The translations under genes and the position numbers were made by a program. The notes below the pieces were generated by a model. It was not told the DNA's origin. It did no database searches and saw only the letters and a program-made list of their open reading frames with translations. From NCBI GenBank assembly GCA_947594085.1, contig CANQEB010000010.1:1-20425 (forward strand): DNA of 20,425 bases, given 5' to 3'. The stretch comes from an uncultured Lachnospiraceae bacterium. GTDB lineage: Bacteria; Bacillota; Clostridia; Lachnospirales; Lachnospiraceae. This document shows positions 1 to 10,052 of this stretch, one piece after another. Every line of letters starts with the position of its first letter. Positions within the stretch are counted from its first letter, which is position 1.

Positions 1-1
1 G

Positions 2-871
2 GTCATCGCGGCGATCGAGGAGTGCAATGATCTTGCTCCGCTGCACAATCCGGCGAACCTGATCGGTATCCACGCTTGCGCGGAGCTGATGCCGGGTGTT
101 CCGATGGTGGCGGTGTTTGACACGGCATTCCATCAGACGATGCCGGAGAAGGCATATCTGTATGGGCTTCCATATGAGTACTATGAGAAATACAAGGTGC
201 GCCGCTACGGCTTCCACGGCACCAGCCACAGCTTCGTGTCAAAGCACATGGTCGATTTCCTTGGATTGGACAAGGACAACAGCAAGGTGATCGTTGCGCA
301 TCTGGGCAATGGCGCGTCTATCTCTGCGGTGGTGAATGGCAAGTGCGTGGACACCTCGATGGGGCTCACGCCGCTCGAGGGACTTGTGATGGGCACGCGC
401 TCCGGCGACATGGATCCAGCGATCATGGAGTTTATCGCGAAGAAGGAAGGTCTTGACATTGCAGGCGTCATGAATGTCCTGAACAAGAAGTCCGGCGTGC
501 TCGGCATCTCCGGCGGTCTTTCCAGCGATTTCCGTGATCTCGAGGAAGGCATGAATTCCGGCAACAAGCTGGCTGAGAATGCGATCGAAGTCTTCAGCTA
601 CCGCGTCGCGAAGTACATTGGCTCCTACGTAGCCGCTATGAACGGCGTGGATGCGATCGCGTTTACGGCAGGCATCGGTGAGAACGCTCCGATCGTGCGC
701 AAGAAAGTGGTCAGCTATCTCGGCTATCTGGGGATTAAGCTGGACGAAGAGGCGAACAGCAAGCGTGGCGACGACTGCGTGATTTCTACTTCAGATTCGA
801 AGGTGAAGGTTGCCGTGATCCCGACGAACGAGGAGTTGGCGATTTGCCGCGAGACGGTGGCACTTGTCTGA
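2..871 (+). CDS. ackA: Acetate kinase, 3' part (5' end outside the window)
   Basis: Acetate kinase interconverts acetyl phosphate plus ADP and acetate plus ATP in the cytoplasm, the last step of the Pta-AckA route that yields ATP from acetyl-CoA. The frame is open from the first bases of the window, so this is a partial gene: 289 residues are visible of a family length near 400, and roughly the first 110 are missing. Recognisable blocks are the PVFDTAFH-type segment (VAVFDTAFH), [37 protein letters not shown] and [10 protein letters not shown], in the usual order of the acetate/sugar kinase fold. The stop is TGA at 869-871. No terminator is obvious in the 77-nt gap to the next gene. pta would be expected upstream but is not visible. 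Identification is secure. Confidence 0.97.
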   Translation, partial: VIAAIEECNDLAPLHNPANLIGIHACAELMPGVPMVAVFDTAFHQTMPEKAYLYGLPYEYYEKYKVRRYGFHGTSHSFVSKHMVDFLGLDKDNSKVIVAHLGNGASISAVVNGKCVDTSMGLTPLEGLVMGTRSGDMDPAIMEFIAKKEGLDIAGVMNVLNKKSGVLGISGGLSSDFRDLEEGMNSGNKLAENAIEVFSYRVAKYIGSYVAAMNGVDAIAFTAGIGENAPIVRKKVVSYLGYLGIKLDEEANSKRGDDCVISTSDSKVKVAVIPTNEELAICRETVALV

Positions 872-948
872 CGGCGATTGTGATGGCAAATACTTTTGGG
901 AGCTGCTGCGCATTCCAATGAAATGCTTGAGAGGGAGGAGCCTGATAT

Positions 949-2166
949 ATGCGTAAAAAATTAATTAGTCTGATCAGTCTTTGGATGGTATTGTTTTTGC
1001 TGGCAGGCCAGAGTGTCCTCGCAGCAGCTCCCAGAGTCGATGCAAGTATAACGGAAGAGAATATTTTTGCTCTGTTGGATGCGTATGACAAGGATGGGGC
1101 ATATATCCTGAGAACGATGTCGCAGAAGGGCGACTCCATTCTATCCTGGTGGCAGGGATGTAACCTGATTGTCGATGGAGTTAACACCGGCGTGCATGAG
1201 GAGTTCCACGGGTACAGCTTCCTGAATCTGGCGCAGAATGTGGAGAATATCTATATTGGCAATCAAAAGCATATCGGCGTCCGCATGACCAAGGTATTCC
1301 CGACCAAGATTATGTCGACAACGATCCCCAGTAATCTTCGCACGCTGCGATGGTCGACTTATGTGGGCAATCCCATTCCGAATCTTGGATCGAATGATTT
1401 GGGGATATACGGGCTTTTCAATGAGTTCACGGCATACTATTGGGGTATGCATGCCCAGATGTCCTTGTATGATTACTATAAGAGCAATCATGCGTCTACG
1501 GATTATTGGCAGCAATTCATTTCGATGTGTGCAAACGATCGGCTGGCGTATGCGGAATTTAAGTATTACATGCTGCAGTATCTGGTGTATGCCAAGGAGC
1601 ATTATCGCTCTGTCTACAATGAGATTATTGGAAATAAATCATTTGTAATGGCATATCAGGTGATCGAGAAGCAATTTGCCGCCTTAATCGCGAAGTTTGA
1701 AAAGCGCATGCAGGACATAAGGACTTTGCTGGAAAAGGATGGTTATTCTGTTGAAATTGACGAATACTATTATATAGGCGAATATGGAACAGGCATTTTC
1801 CAAAGAGATTATGATAACCTGATGAATCAGCTGAAGAAACCAGTATACGGGAATATTCTGGGGAATTCTGCTGCTTCCTCTGACAAGACATCGCTTGGCA
1901 CGACTTCGATTACTTCTCTTTCCAAAGTCAAAAAAGGTGTAAAGCTCAAGTGGAAAAAGGCCTCCGGGGCGAAAGGCTACTATGTGTATCGCAAGAAAGC
2001 CGGAGAGAAGAAGTATAAAAAGGTCAAAACAATTTCCGGCACATCGTGGACAGACAAGTCGGTGAAGAAAGGAAAGAAATACAGTTATAAGATTATTCCT
2101 TATGCCAAAACGGGAACAACAATTACAAAGGGAAAATTTTCCGCAGCGAAATCTCTGCGGGTTTAA
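949..2166 (+). CDS. Secreted protein with HExxH motif and C-terminal Fn3-like domain; possible zinc metallopeptidase
   Basis: 405 residues. ATG at 949 follows a GGGAGG ribosome binding site. Residues 1-26 form a signal peptide (basic start, hydrophobic core, cleavage probably near LAAA), so the product is exported. The central part has H83-E-E-F-H87, which fits the HExxH zinc motif, and NEFTAYYWG at 168-176, where E169 could be the third ligand as in gluzincins; the spacing of about 80 residues is longer than in classical thermolysins. Residues about 312-405 form a lysine-rich fibronectin type III-like domain (VKLKWKKASGAKGYYVYR pattern), common at the C-terminus of clostridial surface proteins. 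No LPXTG motif is seen. It sits between ackA and yceD, which are often neighbours, so it may be a lineage-specific insertion. The secretion signal and Fn3 are seen; peptidase activity is inference. Confidence 0.75.
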   Translation: MRKKLISLISLWMVLFLLAGQSVLAAAPRVDASITEENIFALLDAYDKDGAYILRTMSQKGDSILSWWQGCNLIVDGVNTGVHEEFHGYSFLNLAQNVENIYIGNQKHIGVRMTKVFPTKIMSTTIPSNLRTLRWSTYVGNPIPNLGSNDLGIYGLFNEFTAYYWGMHAQMSLYDYYKSNHASTDYWQQFISMCANDRLAYAEFKYYMLQYLVYAKEHYRSVYNEIIGNKSFVMAYQVIEKQFAALIAKFEKRMQDIRTLLEKDGYSVEIDEYYYIGEYGTGIFQRDYDNLMNQLKKPVYGNILGNSAASSDKTSLGTTSITSLSKVKKGVKLKWKKASGAKGYYVYRKKAGEKKYKKVKTISGTSWTDKSVKKGKKYSYKIIPYAKTGTTITKGKFSAAKSLRV

Positions 2167-2194
2167 GACGGAAAGCTACGAGGAAAGGCTTTGG

Positions 2195-2210
2195 ATCAGC
2201 TTCCGCTGAT
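2195..2210. other. Small perfect hairpin after the secreted protein gene
   Basis: ATCAGC and GCTGAT form a 6-bp stem around a TTCC loop, 28 nt after the stop codon. No T-tract follows, so it is not a convincing intrinsic terminator. The rest of the 2167-2290 gap shows nothing else I recognise. Confidence 0.3.
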
Positions 2211-2294
2211 GATGGTGGAGAACAATATCTGTGTGCACGTATAACAGAGATTTTTTCGGATCAGGGCAAGGTATTTTATTGGATAAAAAATTTG

Positions 2295-2323
2295 TTGACA
2301 AAACAATATCTGGTAGGTATAAT
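2295..2323 (+). promoter_or_regulatory. Sigma-A type promoter for yceD-rpmF
   Basis: TTGACA at 2295-2300 and TATAAT at 2318-2323 are perfect consensus boxes separated by 17 bp. The predicted start lies near 2330, giving a leader of about 20 nt that contains the GGAGGAG ribosome binding site at about 2339-2345. Confidence 0.9.
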
Positions 2324-2351
2324 TGTTAGCGTGCGTTAGGAGGAGTATGTC

Positions 2352-2843
2352 TTGTTGGACCTGACAGAAGTGCTCTTGGACGAGGGAAAGGAAATTCAGC
2401 GGGAGATTGATCTTGAGTTGAATACCTTATCTTATCGATTTGGAAAGTTCAAGATTGCTGAGAAGACACCGCTTTCCATCACAGTGACGAATGCAGGTGA
2501 CCGGAAGCTTATTCTGACGGGGAACATTCAGCTTGAGGTGATGATTCCTTGCGCGCGATGTCTGGAGCCAGTGGCTGTCAGACTGGTGGTTCAGTTTGAT
2601 ACGGAGACTGAATTGGATAACCGAGATTATATTGATGGATATAACCTGAATGTGGATCAGCTTGTCCATGACGAAGCGTTGCTGGTCTGGCCGGAGAGGA
2701 CACTTTGCCGGGAAGACTGTCGAGGATTGTGCAGCGTTTGCGGACAAAATCTGAATGAAGGCTCCTGCAGTTGTGAGAGTACAGATTTGGATCCAAGAAT
2801 GGCAAAAGTCCTTGATATTTTCAGCAAATTTAAGGAGGTGTGA
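2352..2843 (+). CDS. yceD: YceD/DUF177 family protein
   Basis: 163 residues, of the family (DUF177, also called YceD) almost always encoded directly before rpmF. In E. coli and plants the family is linked to 23S rRNA accumulation; its biochemical role is not settled. The start is a TTG at 2352, placed 6-7 nt after a strong GGAGGAG site; the ATG at 2347 runs into a stop after five codons. The clostridial form has paired cysteines C67-x2-C70 (IPCARCLEP) and C119, C123, C127, C130 (LCREDC..LCSVCGQN), suggesting metal binding. The last bases overlap the AAGGAGGTG site of rpmF, and only 3 nt separate the genes, so the two are probably coupled in translation. Confidence 0.92.
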   Translation: MLDLTEVLLDEGKEIQREIDLELNTLSYRFGKFKIAEKTPLSITVTNAGDRKLILTGNIQLEVMIPCARCLEPVAVRLVVQFDTETELDNRDYIDGYNLNVDQLVHDEALLVWPERTLCREDCRGLCSVCGQNLNEGSCSCESTDLDPRMAKVLDIFSKFKEV

Positions 2844-2846
2844 CCG

Positions 2847-3032
2847 GTGGGTGCGATTTGTCCGAAAAACAAATCTTCTAAGTCGAGACGTGACAAGAGA
2901 AGAGCAAACTGGAAAATGTCTGTTCCGACACTTGTGAAGTGCAGCAAATGTGGCGAGCTGATGCTTCCGCACAGAGTTTGCAAGTCCTGTGGAACATACA
3001 ACAAAAAAGAGATTATTGCAATGGATAACTAA
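2847..3032 (+). CDS. rpmF: 50S ribosomal protein L32
   Basis: 61 residues, the normal size for bL32, a small protein of the large ribosomal subunit. The basic N-terminal part (KSSKSRRDKRRANWK, residues 9-23) is the family signature, followed by a zinc ribbon C32-x2-C35 ... C45-x2-C48. The start is GTG at 2847, supported by AAGGAGGTG at 2832-2840. The residues before the signature (MGAICPKNK) include an additional cysteine, C5. The gene is followed by an intrinsic terminator, so yceD-rpmF forms a two-gene transcription unit. Confidence 0.96.
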   Translation: MGAICPKNKSSKSRRDKRRANWKMSVPTLVKCSKCGELMLPHRVCKSCGTYNKKEIIAMDN

Positions 3033-3044
3033 ATGCAATGCAGG

Positions 3045-3072
3045 TAGGCATCTTTTCAAGATGCCTATTTTT
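3045..3072 (+). terminator. Intrinsic terminator after rpmF
   Basis: TAGGCATCTT and AAGATGCCTA form a perfect 10-bp stem with a TTC loop, followed at once by TTTTT (3068-3072). It lies 12 nt after the rpmF stop. Confidence 0.92.
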
Positions 3073-3085
3073 CTGTGTTTTTCTG

Positions 3086-3114
3086 TTGATTTTTAAGATA
3101 ATGTCTAGTATATT
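3086..3114 (+). promoter_or_regulatory. Promoter for plsX operon
   Basis: TTGATT (3086-3091), a 17-bp spacer, and TATATT (3109-3114) match 4/6 and 5/6 of the sigma-A consensus. It lies just after the rpmF terminator and about 40 nt before plsX. It probably drives plsX, acpP and perhaps rnc, smc and ftsY. Confidence 0.7.
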
Positions 3115-3122
3115 ATGTATCA

Positions 3123-3139
3123 AGGTATAAAATGTACCT
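3123..3139. promoter_or_regulatory. Inverted repeat in the plsX leader, possible operator
   Basis: AGGTA-N7-TACCT lies between the plsX -10 box and its ribosome binding site. plsX operons are controlled by FapR or FabT in many Firmicutes, so a lipid-responsive repressor site here is conceivable. I do not recognise the exact sequence as either box, and five-base arms can arise by chance. Confidence 0.3.
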
Positions 3140-3154
3140 CACAGGAGGATACAA

Positions 3155-4177
3155 ATGAGTGAGACAGTTCGGGTCGTGGTTGACGCGATGGGCGGGGATA
3201 ATGCCCCCGAGGAGATCGTAAAGGGCGCGGTACAGGCGGTGAATGATCATGAGAACATTCACGTGATCCTGACCGGCATCCGCGAGGCGGTGGAGCGCGA
3301 GCTGAAGAAATACACGTATCCTGCCGACCGGATCGAGCTGGTGCATACGAGCGAGGTGATCGAGACCGCGGAGCCGCCGGTTGCGGCGATTCGCTCGAAG
3401 AAGGATTCCTCTATCGTAGTCGGCATGATGATGGTAAAGCGCGGCGAGGCAGACGCCTTCGTCTCGGCCGGGAGCTCTGGGGCCGTGCTGGTAGGTGGCC
3501 AAGGCATCGTCGGGAGGATCAAGGGCATTGAGCGTCCGGCTCTGGCTCCTCTGATTCCGACGAAGGACGGGGTGTCGCTCCTGATCGACTGCGGCGCGAA
3601 TGTGGACGCGAGATCTTCCCATCTTGTCCAATTTGCCAGGATGGGTTCCATCTACATGGAGAATGTGCTTGGCGTCAGGAATCCAAAGGTCGGTATCGTC
3701 AACATCGGCGCGGAGGAGGAGAAGGGCAACGCCCTGGTGAAGGAGACGTTCCCGCTGCTAAAGGAGTGCAAGGACATCAATTTTGTCGGCAGCGTGGAGG
3801 CGAGGGAGATTCCCGCTGGCGTCTGTGATGTAGTTGTCTGTGAGGCCTTTACCGGAAATGTAATTCTGAAGCTGTACGAAGGTCTCGGCGGAACTCTGAT
3901 CAGTATGATCAAGGGAAGCATGATGAGCAGCCTAAAGTCGAAGATCGGCGCGCTTCTGGTCAAGCCTGCGCTGAAGAGTGCGCTCAAGTCGTTTGACCTC
4001 AGCGAATATGGGGGTGCCCCGCTGCTCGGGTTGAAGGGGCTTGTCGTGAAGACACATGGCAGCTCGACGGCGAAGGAAGTGGAGAATTCCATTTACCAGT
4101 GTGTGCAGTTCAAAGAACAGCAGATCAATGAGAAAATTAAAGAGCATATCGTTGTGGCGAACGAGAACCCGAATTAG
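3155..4177 (+). CDS. plsX: Phosphate acyltransferase PlsX
   Basis: 340 residues, usual length for PlsX, a peripheral membrane enzyme that converts acyl-ACP to acyl phosphate for PlsY in phospholipid synthesis. Visible family blocks are [19 protein letters not shown] near the N-terminus, [10 protein letters not shown] (about residues 108-117), [19 protein letters not shown], and [19 protein letters not shown] at 3155 follows ACAGGAGG with good spacing. acpP follows after 49 nt; PlsX uses acylated ACP as substrate, so the neighbourhood is functional as well as positional. Identification is secure. Confidence 0.97.
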   Translation: MSETVRVVVDAMGGDNAPEEIVKGAVQAVNDHENIHVILTGIREAVERELKKYTYPADRIELVHTSEVIETAEPPVAAIRSKKDSSIVVGMMMVKRGEADAFVSAGSSGAVLVGGQGIVGRIKGIERPALAPLIPTKDGVSLLIDCGANVDARSSHLVQFARMGSIYMENVLGVRNPKVGIVNIGAEEEKGNALVKETFPLLKECKDINFVGSVEAREIPAGVCDVVVCEAFTGNVILKLYEGLGGTLISMIKGSMMSSLKSKIGALLVKPALKSALKSFDLSEYGGAPLLGLKGLVVKTHGSSTAKEVENSIYQCVQFKEQQINEKIKEHIVVANENPN

Positions 4178-4226
4178 TCACGAATATATATCAGCTTATA
4201 GAAGATCAAGAAGGAGTGAATTTTTT

Positions 4227-4457
4227 ATGGAATTTGAAAAATTGCAGGGTATCATTGCAGAGGTGCTGAACGTAGACGCGGACGAGATTAGTCCGGAGAC
4301 GACGTTTGTCGATGATCTGGGAGCGGATTCGCTTGATATTTTCCAGATTATCATGGGGATTGAGGAAGAGTTTGACATCGAGATCCCGAACGAGAAGGCA
4401 GAGAAGATTGTCTCTGTGGGAGACGCGGCGGAAGCGATTAAGAACGCAATCAACTAG
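4227..4457 (+). CDS. acpP: Acyl carrier protein
   Basis: 76 residues, the normal size of ACP, which carries growing fatty acyl chains on a 4'-phosphopantetheine arm. The attachment motif is LGADSLD with Ser35. The protein is strongly acidic with the expected helix II sequence ([20 protein letters not shown]). The frame is open further upstream, but ATG at 4227 with AAGGAG at 4210-4215 gives the canonical N-terminus [10 protein letters not shown]. It lies downstream of plsX in the same orientation, typical for Clostridia. Confidence 0.97.
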   Translation: MEFEKLQGIIAEVLNVDADEISPETTFVDDLGADSLDIFQIIMGIEEEFDIEIPNEKAEKIVSVGDAAEAIKNAIN

Positions 4458-4658
4458 TATATAAGAGGGACTGTTGCAAGGAATACCGGGAGGGTTATGG
4501 CAATCCGAGATCGTATATGTGTTTGGGACAGATGTCTGGTCTGAGGCGGGCGCATCCGGCGCGGACAGTCAGATGTAACGAGGACTAGGCGGGTAATTGG
4601 ATTGTTGTGCTCCAACCTTCTTTGCATCGGCCCTATTTTATTTTACGGAGAATGTGAA

Positions 4659-5375
4659 ATGAGTGGTTTTGATATGAAAGAGCTGGAACAGAAGATTGGA
4701 TATAACTTCTGTGACAAGGGGATGCTCCGGCAGGCGATGTGTCACAGCTCCTATGCGAATGAGCACAGGATGGGGCAGATGCACGACAATGAACGCCTGG
4801 AATTTCTGGGCGACGCGGTGCTCGAGGTGGTGAGCAGTGATTTCCTGTATCACCGTTATCCGAAGATGGCGGAAGGCGAGCTTACGAAGCTCCGGGCAAG
4901 CATCGTATGTGAGCCGACACTTGCACTTTGCGCGAAGGAGATTGACCTGGGCAGTTATCTTCTTCTCGGAAAGGGTGAGGAGCAGACTGGTGGACGGCTG
5001 CGCAATTCCATCATATCCGATGCGATGGAGGCACTGATCGGCGCAATCTATCTGGATGGCGGATTTGTGAATGCAAAGAATTTCATCGAACACTTTGTCC
5101 TGACAGATATTGAGCACAAAAAACTTTTCTATGACAGTAAGACGATCCTGCAGGAGATCGTGCAGAGAGATCATCGGTCGGATGAGATCAACTACGTGAT
5201 CATCGGCGAAGAGGGCCCGGATCACGCGAAAGTCTTTCTGGTGGAGGTTCAAATCGGCGGTGTCGTGGAGGGCACTGGCCGGGGAAGCACGAAGAAGGCG
5301 GCGGAGCAGGAGGCTGCATACCGGGCGATCGTCGCTCTGAAAGGGAAAATGTCGGATGTATCTGAAGAGCATTGA
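4659..5375 (+). CDS. rnc: Ribonuclease III
   Basis: 238 residues. RNase III cleaves double-stranded RNA, including the rRNA precursor. The signature NERLEFLGDAVLE lies at 44-56 with acidic metal ligands E45, E48 and D52, and the second pair D121/E124 is in SDAMEALIGAIYLDGG. A double-stranded RNA binding domain occupies about residues 160-232 (ILQEIVQRD ... GRGSTKKAAEQEAAYRAI). I chose ATG at 4659 (MSGFDMKELEQ) because a GGAG precedes it by about 8 nt; the open frame reaches back to 4602 without a plausible site. About 200 nt separate it from acpP, and its end overlaps smc by 20 nt. Confidence 0.95.
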   Translation: MSGFDMKELEQKIGYNFCDKGMLRQAMCHSSYANEHRMGQMHDNERLEFLGDAVLEVVSSDFLYHRYPKMAEGELTKLRASIVCEPTLALCAKEIDLGSYLLLGKGEEQTGGRLRNSIISDAMEALIGAIYLDGGFVNAKNFIEHFVLTDIEHKKLFYDSKTILQEIVQRDHRSDEINYVIIGEEGPDHAKVFLVEVQIGGVVEGTGRGSTKKAAEQEAAYRAIVALKGKMSDVSEEH

Positions 5376-8300
5376 AGTACAGGGATTCAAGTCATTTGCA
5401 AATAGAATCTTATTCCAGTTTCACAATGGGATCACGGCGATTGTAGGTCCGAACGGGAGCGGCAAGAGCAATGTGGCGGACGCGGTGCGATGGGTGCTTG
5501 GCGAACAGAGCGCGAAGCAGCTGCGCGGCGCGAGCATGCAGGATGTTATTTTTTCCGGCACCGAGATGCGCAAGCCCCTTGGCTACGCAGCCGTGTCGAT
5601 CACGCTGGACAATTCGGACCATCAGCTTGCAGTCTCTTATGATGAGGTGACAGTGACCCGCCGCGTGTATCGCTCCGGGGAGAGTGAATACCTGCTCAAT
5701 GGGACACAGGTGCGCTTGCGAGACATCAATGAGATGTTCTACGACACCGGCATCGGCAAGGAAGGCTATTCGATCATCGGGCAGGGTCAGATTGATAAGA
5801 TCTTAAGCGGCAAGCCGGAGGAGCGCAGAGAGCTCTTCGACGAGGCGGCAGGTATCGTAAAGTTCAAGCGAAGAAAGAACGCTGCGCAGAAGAAGCTCGA
5901 GGCGGAACGACAGAATCTGGTTCGTGTCAATGATATTCTCACAGAGCTGACACGACAGCTCGGGCCGCTTTCCAAGCAGGCGGAGACAGCGAAGATCTAT
6001 TTGCAAAAGCGGGATGAGCTGAAGATTTGCGATGTTGGACTCTTCCTGTTGGAGTACGACAGGCTCAGGAAGGAGCTTGAGGAGCTGAGCGGGAAGCAGA
6101 AGCTTGCGGAGGCACAGCTTGAAGAGACGCGCGTGGAGTATGAGCGGACGAGAGAGGATTACGACAAACAAGAGCAGGAGATAGAGCAGCTCGATGCGGC
6201 TCTTGTGCAGAAACGAGAGGTGGTCGCACAGGGACAGCTCCGCAGACAGCAATTTCAGAACCAGATTGAGCTTCTGCGCGAGCAGATCAATACGGCGCGC
6301 ACCAGTGACGAGCATTTGCAGACGCGCATTGCTGCCATCGCGCAGCAGACGGAGGCGTATTCCGCCGAGGAGCAGGAGGCCGGGTGCGAGCTTGCGAAGC
6401 TGCAGGAGGAGCTTTCTGCGGTTCGTGAAGAGGAACAGAAATCGGAGGCTACTGTACAGGCGTTGCAGGATGAGACGGCGCGTTTGGAGCAGCAGATCGA
6501 GCAGGGAAAGAGCGATATCATCAACCTCTTGAACCAACGGGCATCTGTGAAGGCGCGGATTCAGCGCTATGATACGATGCTGGAGCAGACACAAATCCGC
6601 AGGGCTCAGCTCACGCAGGAGGCGTTGCGGCTGAAGACAGAGAAGGCGGAGCATGATGAAGTCCGCCAGGATGTTGCGCAGGAATATGAGGAGATTGAGC
6701 TGCGCATCCAAGAGCTGACGGCGAAGAGCGAGGAGGCAAACGAACGTCTCTCCGTCTTCCAGCAGCAGCTTCAGGAATACAACCGGCAGATTGAGGTGGA
6801 GCAGACGGAATTCCACAGGGAGTCCTCCCGCCTGGAATCGCTGAAAAATATTGCGGAGCGTTATGATGGTTATGGGAATAGCATTCGTCGGGTGATGGAG
6901 CAGAAGGAGAAGAATGCAGGAATCCTCGGCGTGGTCGCGGATCTTATCAAGGTGGAGAAGGCTTACGAGGTTGCGATTGAGACGGCGCTGGGCGGCAACA
7001 TCCAGAATATTGTGACGGATACGGAGGAGACGGCCAAGCAGCAGATCGAATTTCTGAAGAAAAACAAATTTGGTCGGGCGACGTTTCTGCCGCTCTCGGG
7101 TATCACCGCGAAGAACGAATTTTCCACGCCGCAGGCGCTCAAGGAGAAGGGCGTGATCGGGTTGGCGTCTTCGCTTGTGAAAGCGGAGAATCGATATGAA
7201 GCTCTGATCCGGCAGTTACTTGGAAGGACGGTTGTCGTGGATCACATTGATCAGGCGATCGCGTTGGCGCGAAAATACAGACATTCGCTGCGGATTGTGA
7301 CGGTGGATGGGGAGCTTCTGAGCCCGGGCGGCTCTATGTCCGGTGGCGCGTTTAAGAATTCCAGCAACCTGCTCGGCAGGAGACGAGAGATCGAAGAGCT
7401 GGAGAAGCAGGTACAGCGGCGACAGGAGATGCTGCTGGAGCTTCAGTCGCAGATAGATGAGAGCCGCTCGGCGCGCAATGAGCTGCGCGATGAAATTGTG
7501 CGGTTGCGCGATGCGCTGCAGGAAGAGTATCTTGCCCAGAACACGGCGAAGCTAAGGCTCGACGAGCTGGATGAAAAGGGCGGCGCGGCTATGCAGGATT
7601 TTGAACGGGTTCAGGGTGAGTCCGGAGAGATCGATCAGCAGGCGAAGGAGATCAAAGACAGCAGTGCAAAGGAGCAGCAGGAGTTGGCCGAGTCCGAACA
7701 AACCGAGAAGGACACGGGAGAAAAGATCGCAAAATGGCAGGATGAGTTGGAGCAGAAACGTGCCAAACACAGGGAAGCGCTCGCTGTGAAGGAAGAGGTG
7801 CATCTGAAATTGTCACAGATCGCACAGCAGGAATCTTTCGTAGAGCAGAACGTTGCCCGAATTCGCCAGCAGAAGAAGCAGCTTGCGCAGGAGCGCGCCA
7901 GATACGAAGCGGAGATCGATGATGCGGCGAGAAGCGTGGAGGACAAGAAGGCGCAGATTCGAGCGATCGAGGATAGTCTGGCGCAGTCGGACACCTCGGA
8001 GCAGGAGCTTCAGGAGGAGATCGACCGACTTCTAAAGGAGAAGGACGAAAAGAGCGCGCAGCATAAGAAATTCTTTGAGACGCGCGAGGAGCAGTCTGAG
8101 CGCATGAATCTTCTGGACCGTGAGAATTTCCGCCTGAATGCACAGATTGAGAAGGCGGAGGGACAGAAGGAGACGCAGATCAACTATATGTGGGAGGAGT
8201 ACGGGCTGACCTATGGAGTCGCGAAGGAGCTTGGCATGCCGGAGCAGGCAGGCGCGTCGGCTCTGAAGAAGAGTATTTCCACGTTGAAGAGCGAGATCAA

Positions 8301-8916
8301 AGCGCTTGGCAATGTTAATGTCAACGCGATCGAAGACTTCAAGGAGCTTTCGGAACGGCATACGTTTCTCTCTACACAGCATGAAGATCTCATGAAGGCG
8401 GAAGAAGCGCTGCTAAAGATCATCGAGGAGCTGGACAGCGGCATGCGTGCGCAGTTCAAAGACCAGTTCGCGAAGATTCAGACCGAGTTTGACAAGGCGT
8501 TCAAGGAGCTTTTCGGCGGCGGCCGTGGCACGCTGGAACTGGTCGAGGACGAGGATGTCCTGGAGGCTGGGATTCGCATTATTGCGCAGCCACCGGGAAA
8601 GAAGCTGCAGAATATGATGCAGCTCTCGGGTGGCGAGAAGTCTCTTACTGCGATTGCATTGCTCTTTGCGATCCAGAATCTGAAGCCTTCCCCGTTCTGT
8701 CTGCTGGATGAGATTGAGGCAGCACTGGATGAGAACAACGTGGAACGCTACGCGCGCTACTTGCATAAGTTGACAAAGAATACGCAATTTATTATTATTA
8801 CTCATAGAAGAGGCACGATGACTGCGGCGGACCGCTTGTACGGCATTACGATGCAGGAGAAGGGAGTTTCCGCTTTGGTGTCGGTCAACCTGGTAGAAAA
8901 TGATCTTGATAATTAA
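5356..8916 (+). CDS. smc: Chromosome partition protein SMC
   Basis: 1186 residues, full length for bacterial SMC, the ATPase of the condensin-like complex with ScpA and ScpB. Order: N-terminal head with Walker A GPNGSGKS at 31-38; long coiled coil (about 170-500); hinge at about 515-680, including [20 protein letters not shown] and the glycine-rich [10 protein letters not shown] near 657-666; second coiled coil (about 680-970); C-terminal head with ABC signature LSGGEK at 1090-1095 and Walker B CLLDE at 1115-1119. The ATG at 5356 lies inside the last codons of rnc (20-nt overlap, different frame), so translation is probably coupled. Codon use is rich in GAG/CAG, like the neighbouring core genes. 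No frameshift is seen. Confidence 0.98.
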   Translation: MYLKSIEVQGFKSFANRILFQFHNGITAIVGPNGSGKSNVADAVRWVLGEQSAKQLRGASMQDVIFSGTEMRKPLGYAAVSITLDNSDHQLAVSYDEVTVTRRVYRSGESEYLLNGTQVRLRDINEMFYDTGIGKEGYSIIGQGQIDKILSGKPEERRELFDEAAGIVKFKRRKNAAQKKLEAERQNLVRVNDILTELTRQLGPLSKQAETAKIYLQKRDELKICDVGLFLLEYDRLRKELEELSGKQKLAEAQLEETRVEYERTREDYDKQEQEIEQLDAALVQKREVVAQGQLRRQQFQNQIELLREQINTARTSDEHLQTRIAAIAQQTEAYSAEEQEAGCELAKLQEELSAVREEEQKSEATVQALQDETARLEQQIEQGKSDIINLLNQRASVKARIQRYDTMLEQTQIRRAQLTQEALRLKTEKAEHDEVRQDVAQEYEEIELRIQELTAKSEEANERLSVFQQQLQEYNRQIEVEQTEFHRESSRLESLKNIAERYDGYGNSIRRVMEQKEKNAGILGVVADLIKVEKAYEVAIETALGGNIQNIVTDTEETAKQQIEFLKKNKFGRATFLPLSGITAKNEFSTPQALKEKGVIGLASSLVKAENRYEALIRQLLGRTVVVDHIDQAIALARKYRHSLRIVTVDGELLSPGGSMSGGAFKNSSNLLGRRREIEELEKQVQRRQEMLLELQSQIDESRSARNELRDEIVRLRDALQEEYLAQNTAKLRLDELDEKGGAAMQDFERVQGESGEIDQQAKEIKDSSAKEQQELAESEQTEKDTGEKIAKWQDELEQKRAKHREALAVKEEVHLKLSQIAQQESFVEQNVARIRQQKKQLAQERARYEAEIDDAARSVEDKKAQIRAIEDSLAQSDTSEQELQEEIDRLLKEKDEKSAQHKKFFETREEQSERMNLLDRENFRLNAQIEKAEGQKETQINYMWEEYGLTYGVAKELGMPEQAGASALKKSISTLKSEIKALGNVNVNAIEDFKELSERHTFLSTQHEDLMKAEEALLKIIEELDSGMRAQFKDQFAKIQTEFDKAFKELFGGGRGTLELVEDEDVLEAGIRIIAQPPGKKLQNMMQLSGGEKSLTAIALLFAIQNLKPSPFCLLDEIEAALDENNVERYARYLHKLTKNTQFIIITHRRGTMTAADRLYGITMQEKGVSALVSVNLVENDLDN

Positions 8917-9055
8917 ATCACGGGCTGATGCACTTGCAGTAAAGGCTGCGGGAGCGTGACTCAGGAGTGAGCGACCCATCGGCAAAGCCAATTCGATATG
9001 GGTTTATGAGATCGCATCTGCAAGGAAACCGGGCAGATAGAGGAGGTGTGACAAC

Positions 9056-9988
9056 ATGGAAGAGAAGAAAGGTTTTTTTAAACGGCTGGTAGCAGGACTT
9101 GCAAAGACGAGAGATAATATCGTATCGGGGATTGACGCGATTTTTAGTGGGTTCTCCAGTATTGACGATGATTTTTATGACGAGATCGAGGAGATCCTTG
9201 TCATGGGCGACATCGGGATCAACGCGACGACTTCCATCATTGAGGACCTCAAGCAAAAGGTAAAAGAGCAGAATATCAAGGATCCGGCCGAGTGCAAACA
9301 GCTTCTGATCGACAGCATCAAGAGCCAGATGAACGTCGGGGAGACTGCTTATGAGTTTGAGAATCGGAAGTCCGTCGTGCTTGTGATCGGCGTCAACGGC
9401 GTCGGCAAGACGACAAGCGTCGGAAAGCTGGCCGGGAAGCTGAAGGATCAGGGGAAAAAGGTCGTGCTGGCGGCGGCGGACACGTTCCGTGCGGCGGCAG
9501 GAGAGCAGCTGAAGGAGTGGGCGGACCGCGCGGATGTGGAGATCATCTGTGCGCAGGAGGGCTCCGATCCGGCCTCTGTAGTCTATGACGCGATCGCGGC
9601 GGCCAAGGCGAGAAACGCGGATGTGCTGCTCTGTGATACAGCGGGAAGGCTGCACAACAAGAAGAACCTGATGAGCGAGCTCGGGAAGATCAACCGCATC
9701 ATCGAGAGGGAGTACCCGGAGGCATTCCGCGAGACGCTTGTGGTGCTGGATGGCACGACAGGGCAGAATGCGCTCGCTCAGGCACGTGAATTCAAGGAAG
9801 TGGCTGACATCACAGGTATCATTCTGACGAAGCTCGACGGGACGGCCAAGGGTGGTATTGCCGTGGCGATCCACGCGGAGCTTGGCATCCCGGTGAAATA
9901 CATTGGTGTCGGCGAGTCGATTGACGATCTGCAGAAGTTTGACGCGGATCAGTTTGTGAATGCACTGTTCAACCAGGCGGAGAAATGA
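9056..9988 (+). CDS. ftsY: Signal recognition particle receptor FtsY
   Basis: 310 residues, a short Gram-positive type FtsY without a long acidic A domain. FtsY is the membrane-associated SRP-family GTPase that docks Ffh-ribosome complexes at the translocon. NG domain features: GVNGVGKTT at 112-120 (G1), AADTFRAAA (G2 region), DTAGR at 194-198 (G3), TKLDG at 258-262 (G4), and the closing [12 protein letters not shown] motif. A basic, amphipathic N-terminus ([21 protein letters not shown]) can bind membrane. ATG at 9056 follows GAGGAGGTG. The 139-nt gap after smc has no terminator that I can see. In many Firmicutes ylxM-ffh follows directly; here they are about 7.9 kb away. Confidence 0.97.
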   Translation: MEEKKGFFKRLVAGLAKTRDNIVSGIDAIFSGFSSIDDDFYDEIEEILVMGDIGINATTSIIEDLKQKVKEQNIKDPAECKQLLIDSIKSQMNVGETAYEFENRKSVVLVIGVNGVGKTTSVGKLAGKLKDQGKKVVLAAADTFRAAAGEQLKEWADRADVEIICAQEGSDPASVVYDAIAAAKARNADVLLCDTAGRLHNKKNLMSELGKINRIIEREYPEAFRETLVVLDGTTGQNALAQAREFKEVADITGIILTKLDGTAKGGIAVAIHAELGIPVKYIGVGESIDDLQKFDADQFVNALFNQAEK

Positions 9989-10052
9989 CAGAGCGCCACA
10001 TGCAGGCTTGCTTGGTTGAATAAAATATAAGAGATAGAAAGAGGACATGCAT

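Noticed and set aside
4458..4658. Gap between acpP and rnc as a riboswitch or small RNA
   Set aside because: It contains short GC-rich segments and a TATATAAG sequence, but I could not build a convincing aptamer fold, terminator or promoter.
5803..6816. Minus-strand open frame (337 codons) inside smc
   Set aside because: Leu/Arg-rich shadow of the SMC coiled coil, with no independent signals.
8917..9055. Gap between smc and ftsY as a structured RNA or terminator
   Set aside because: Only short imperfect complementarities and no T-run; nothing recognised.
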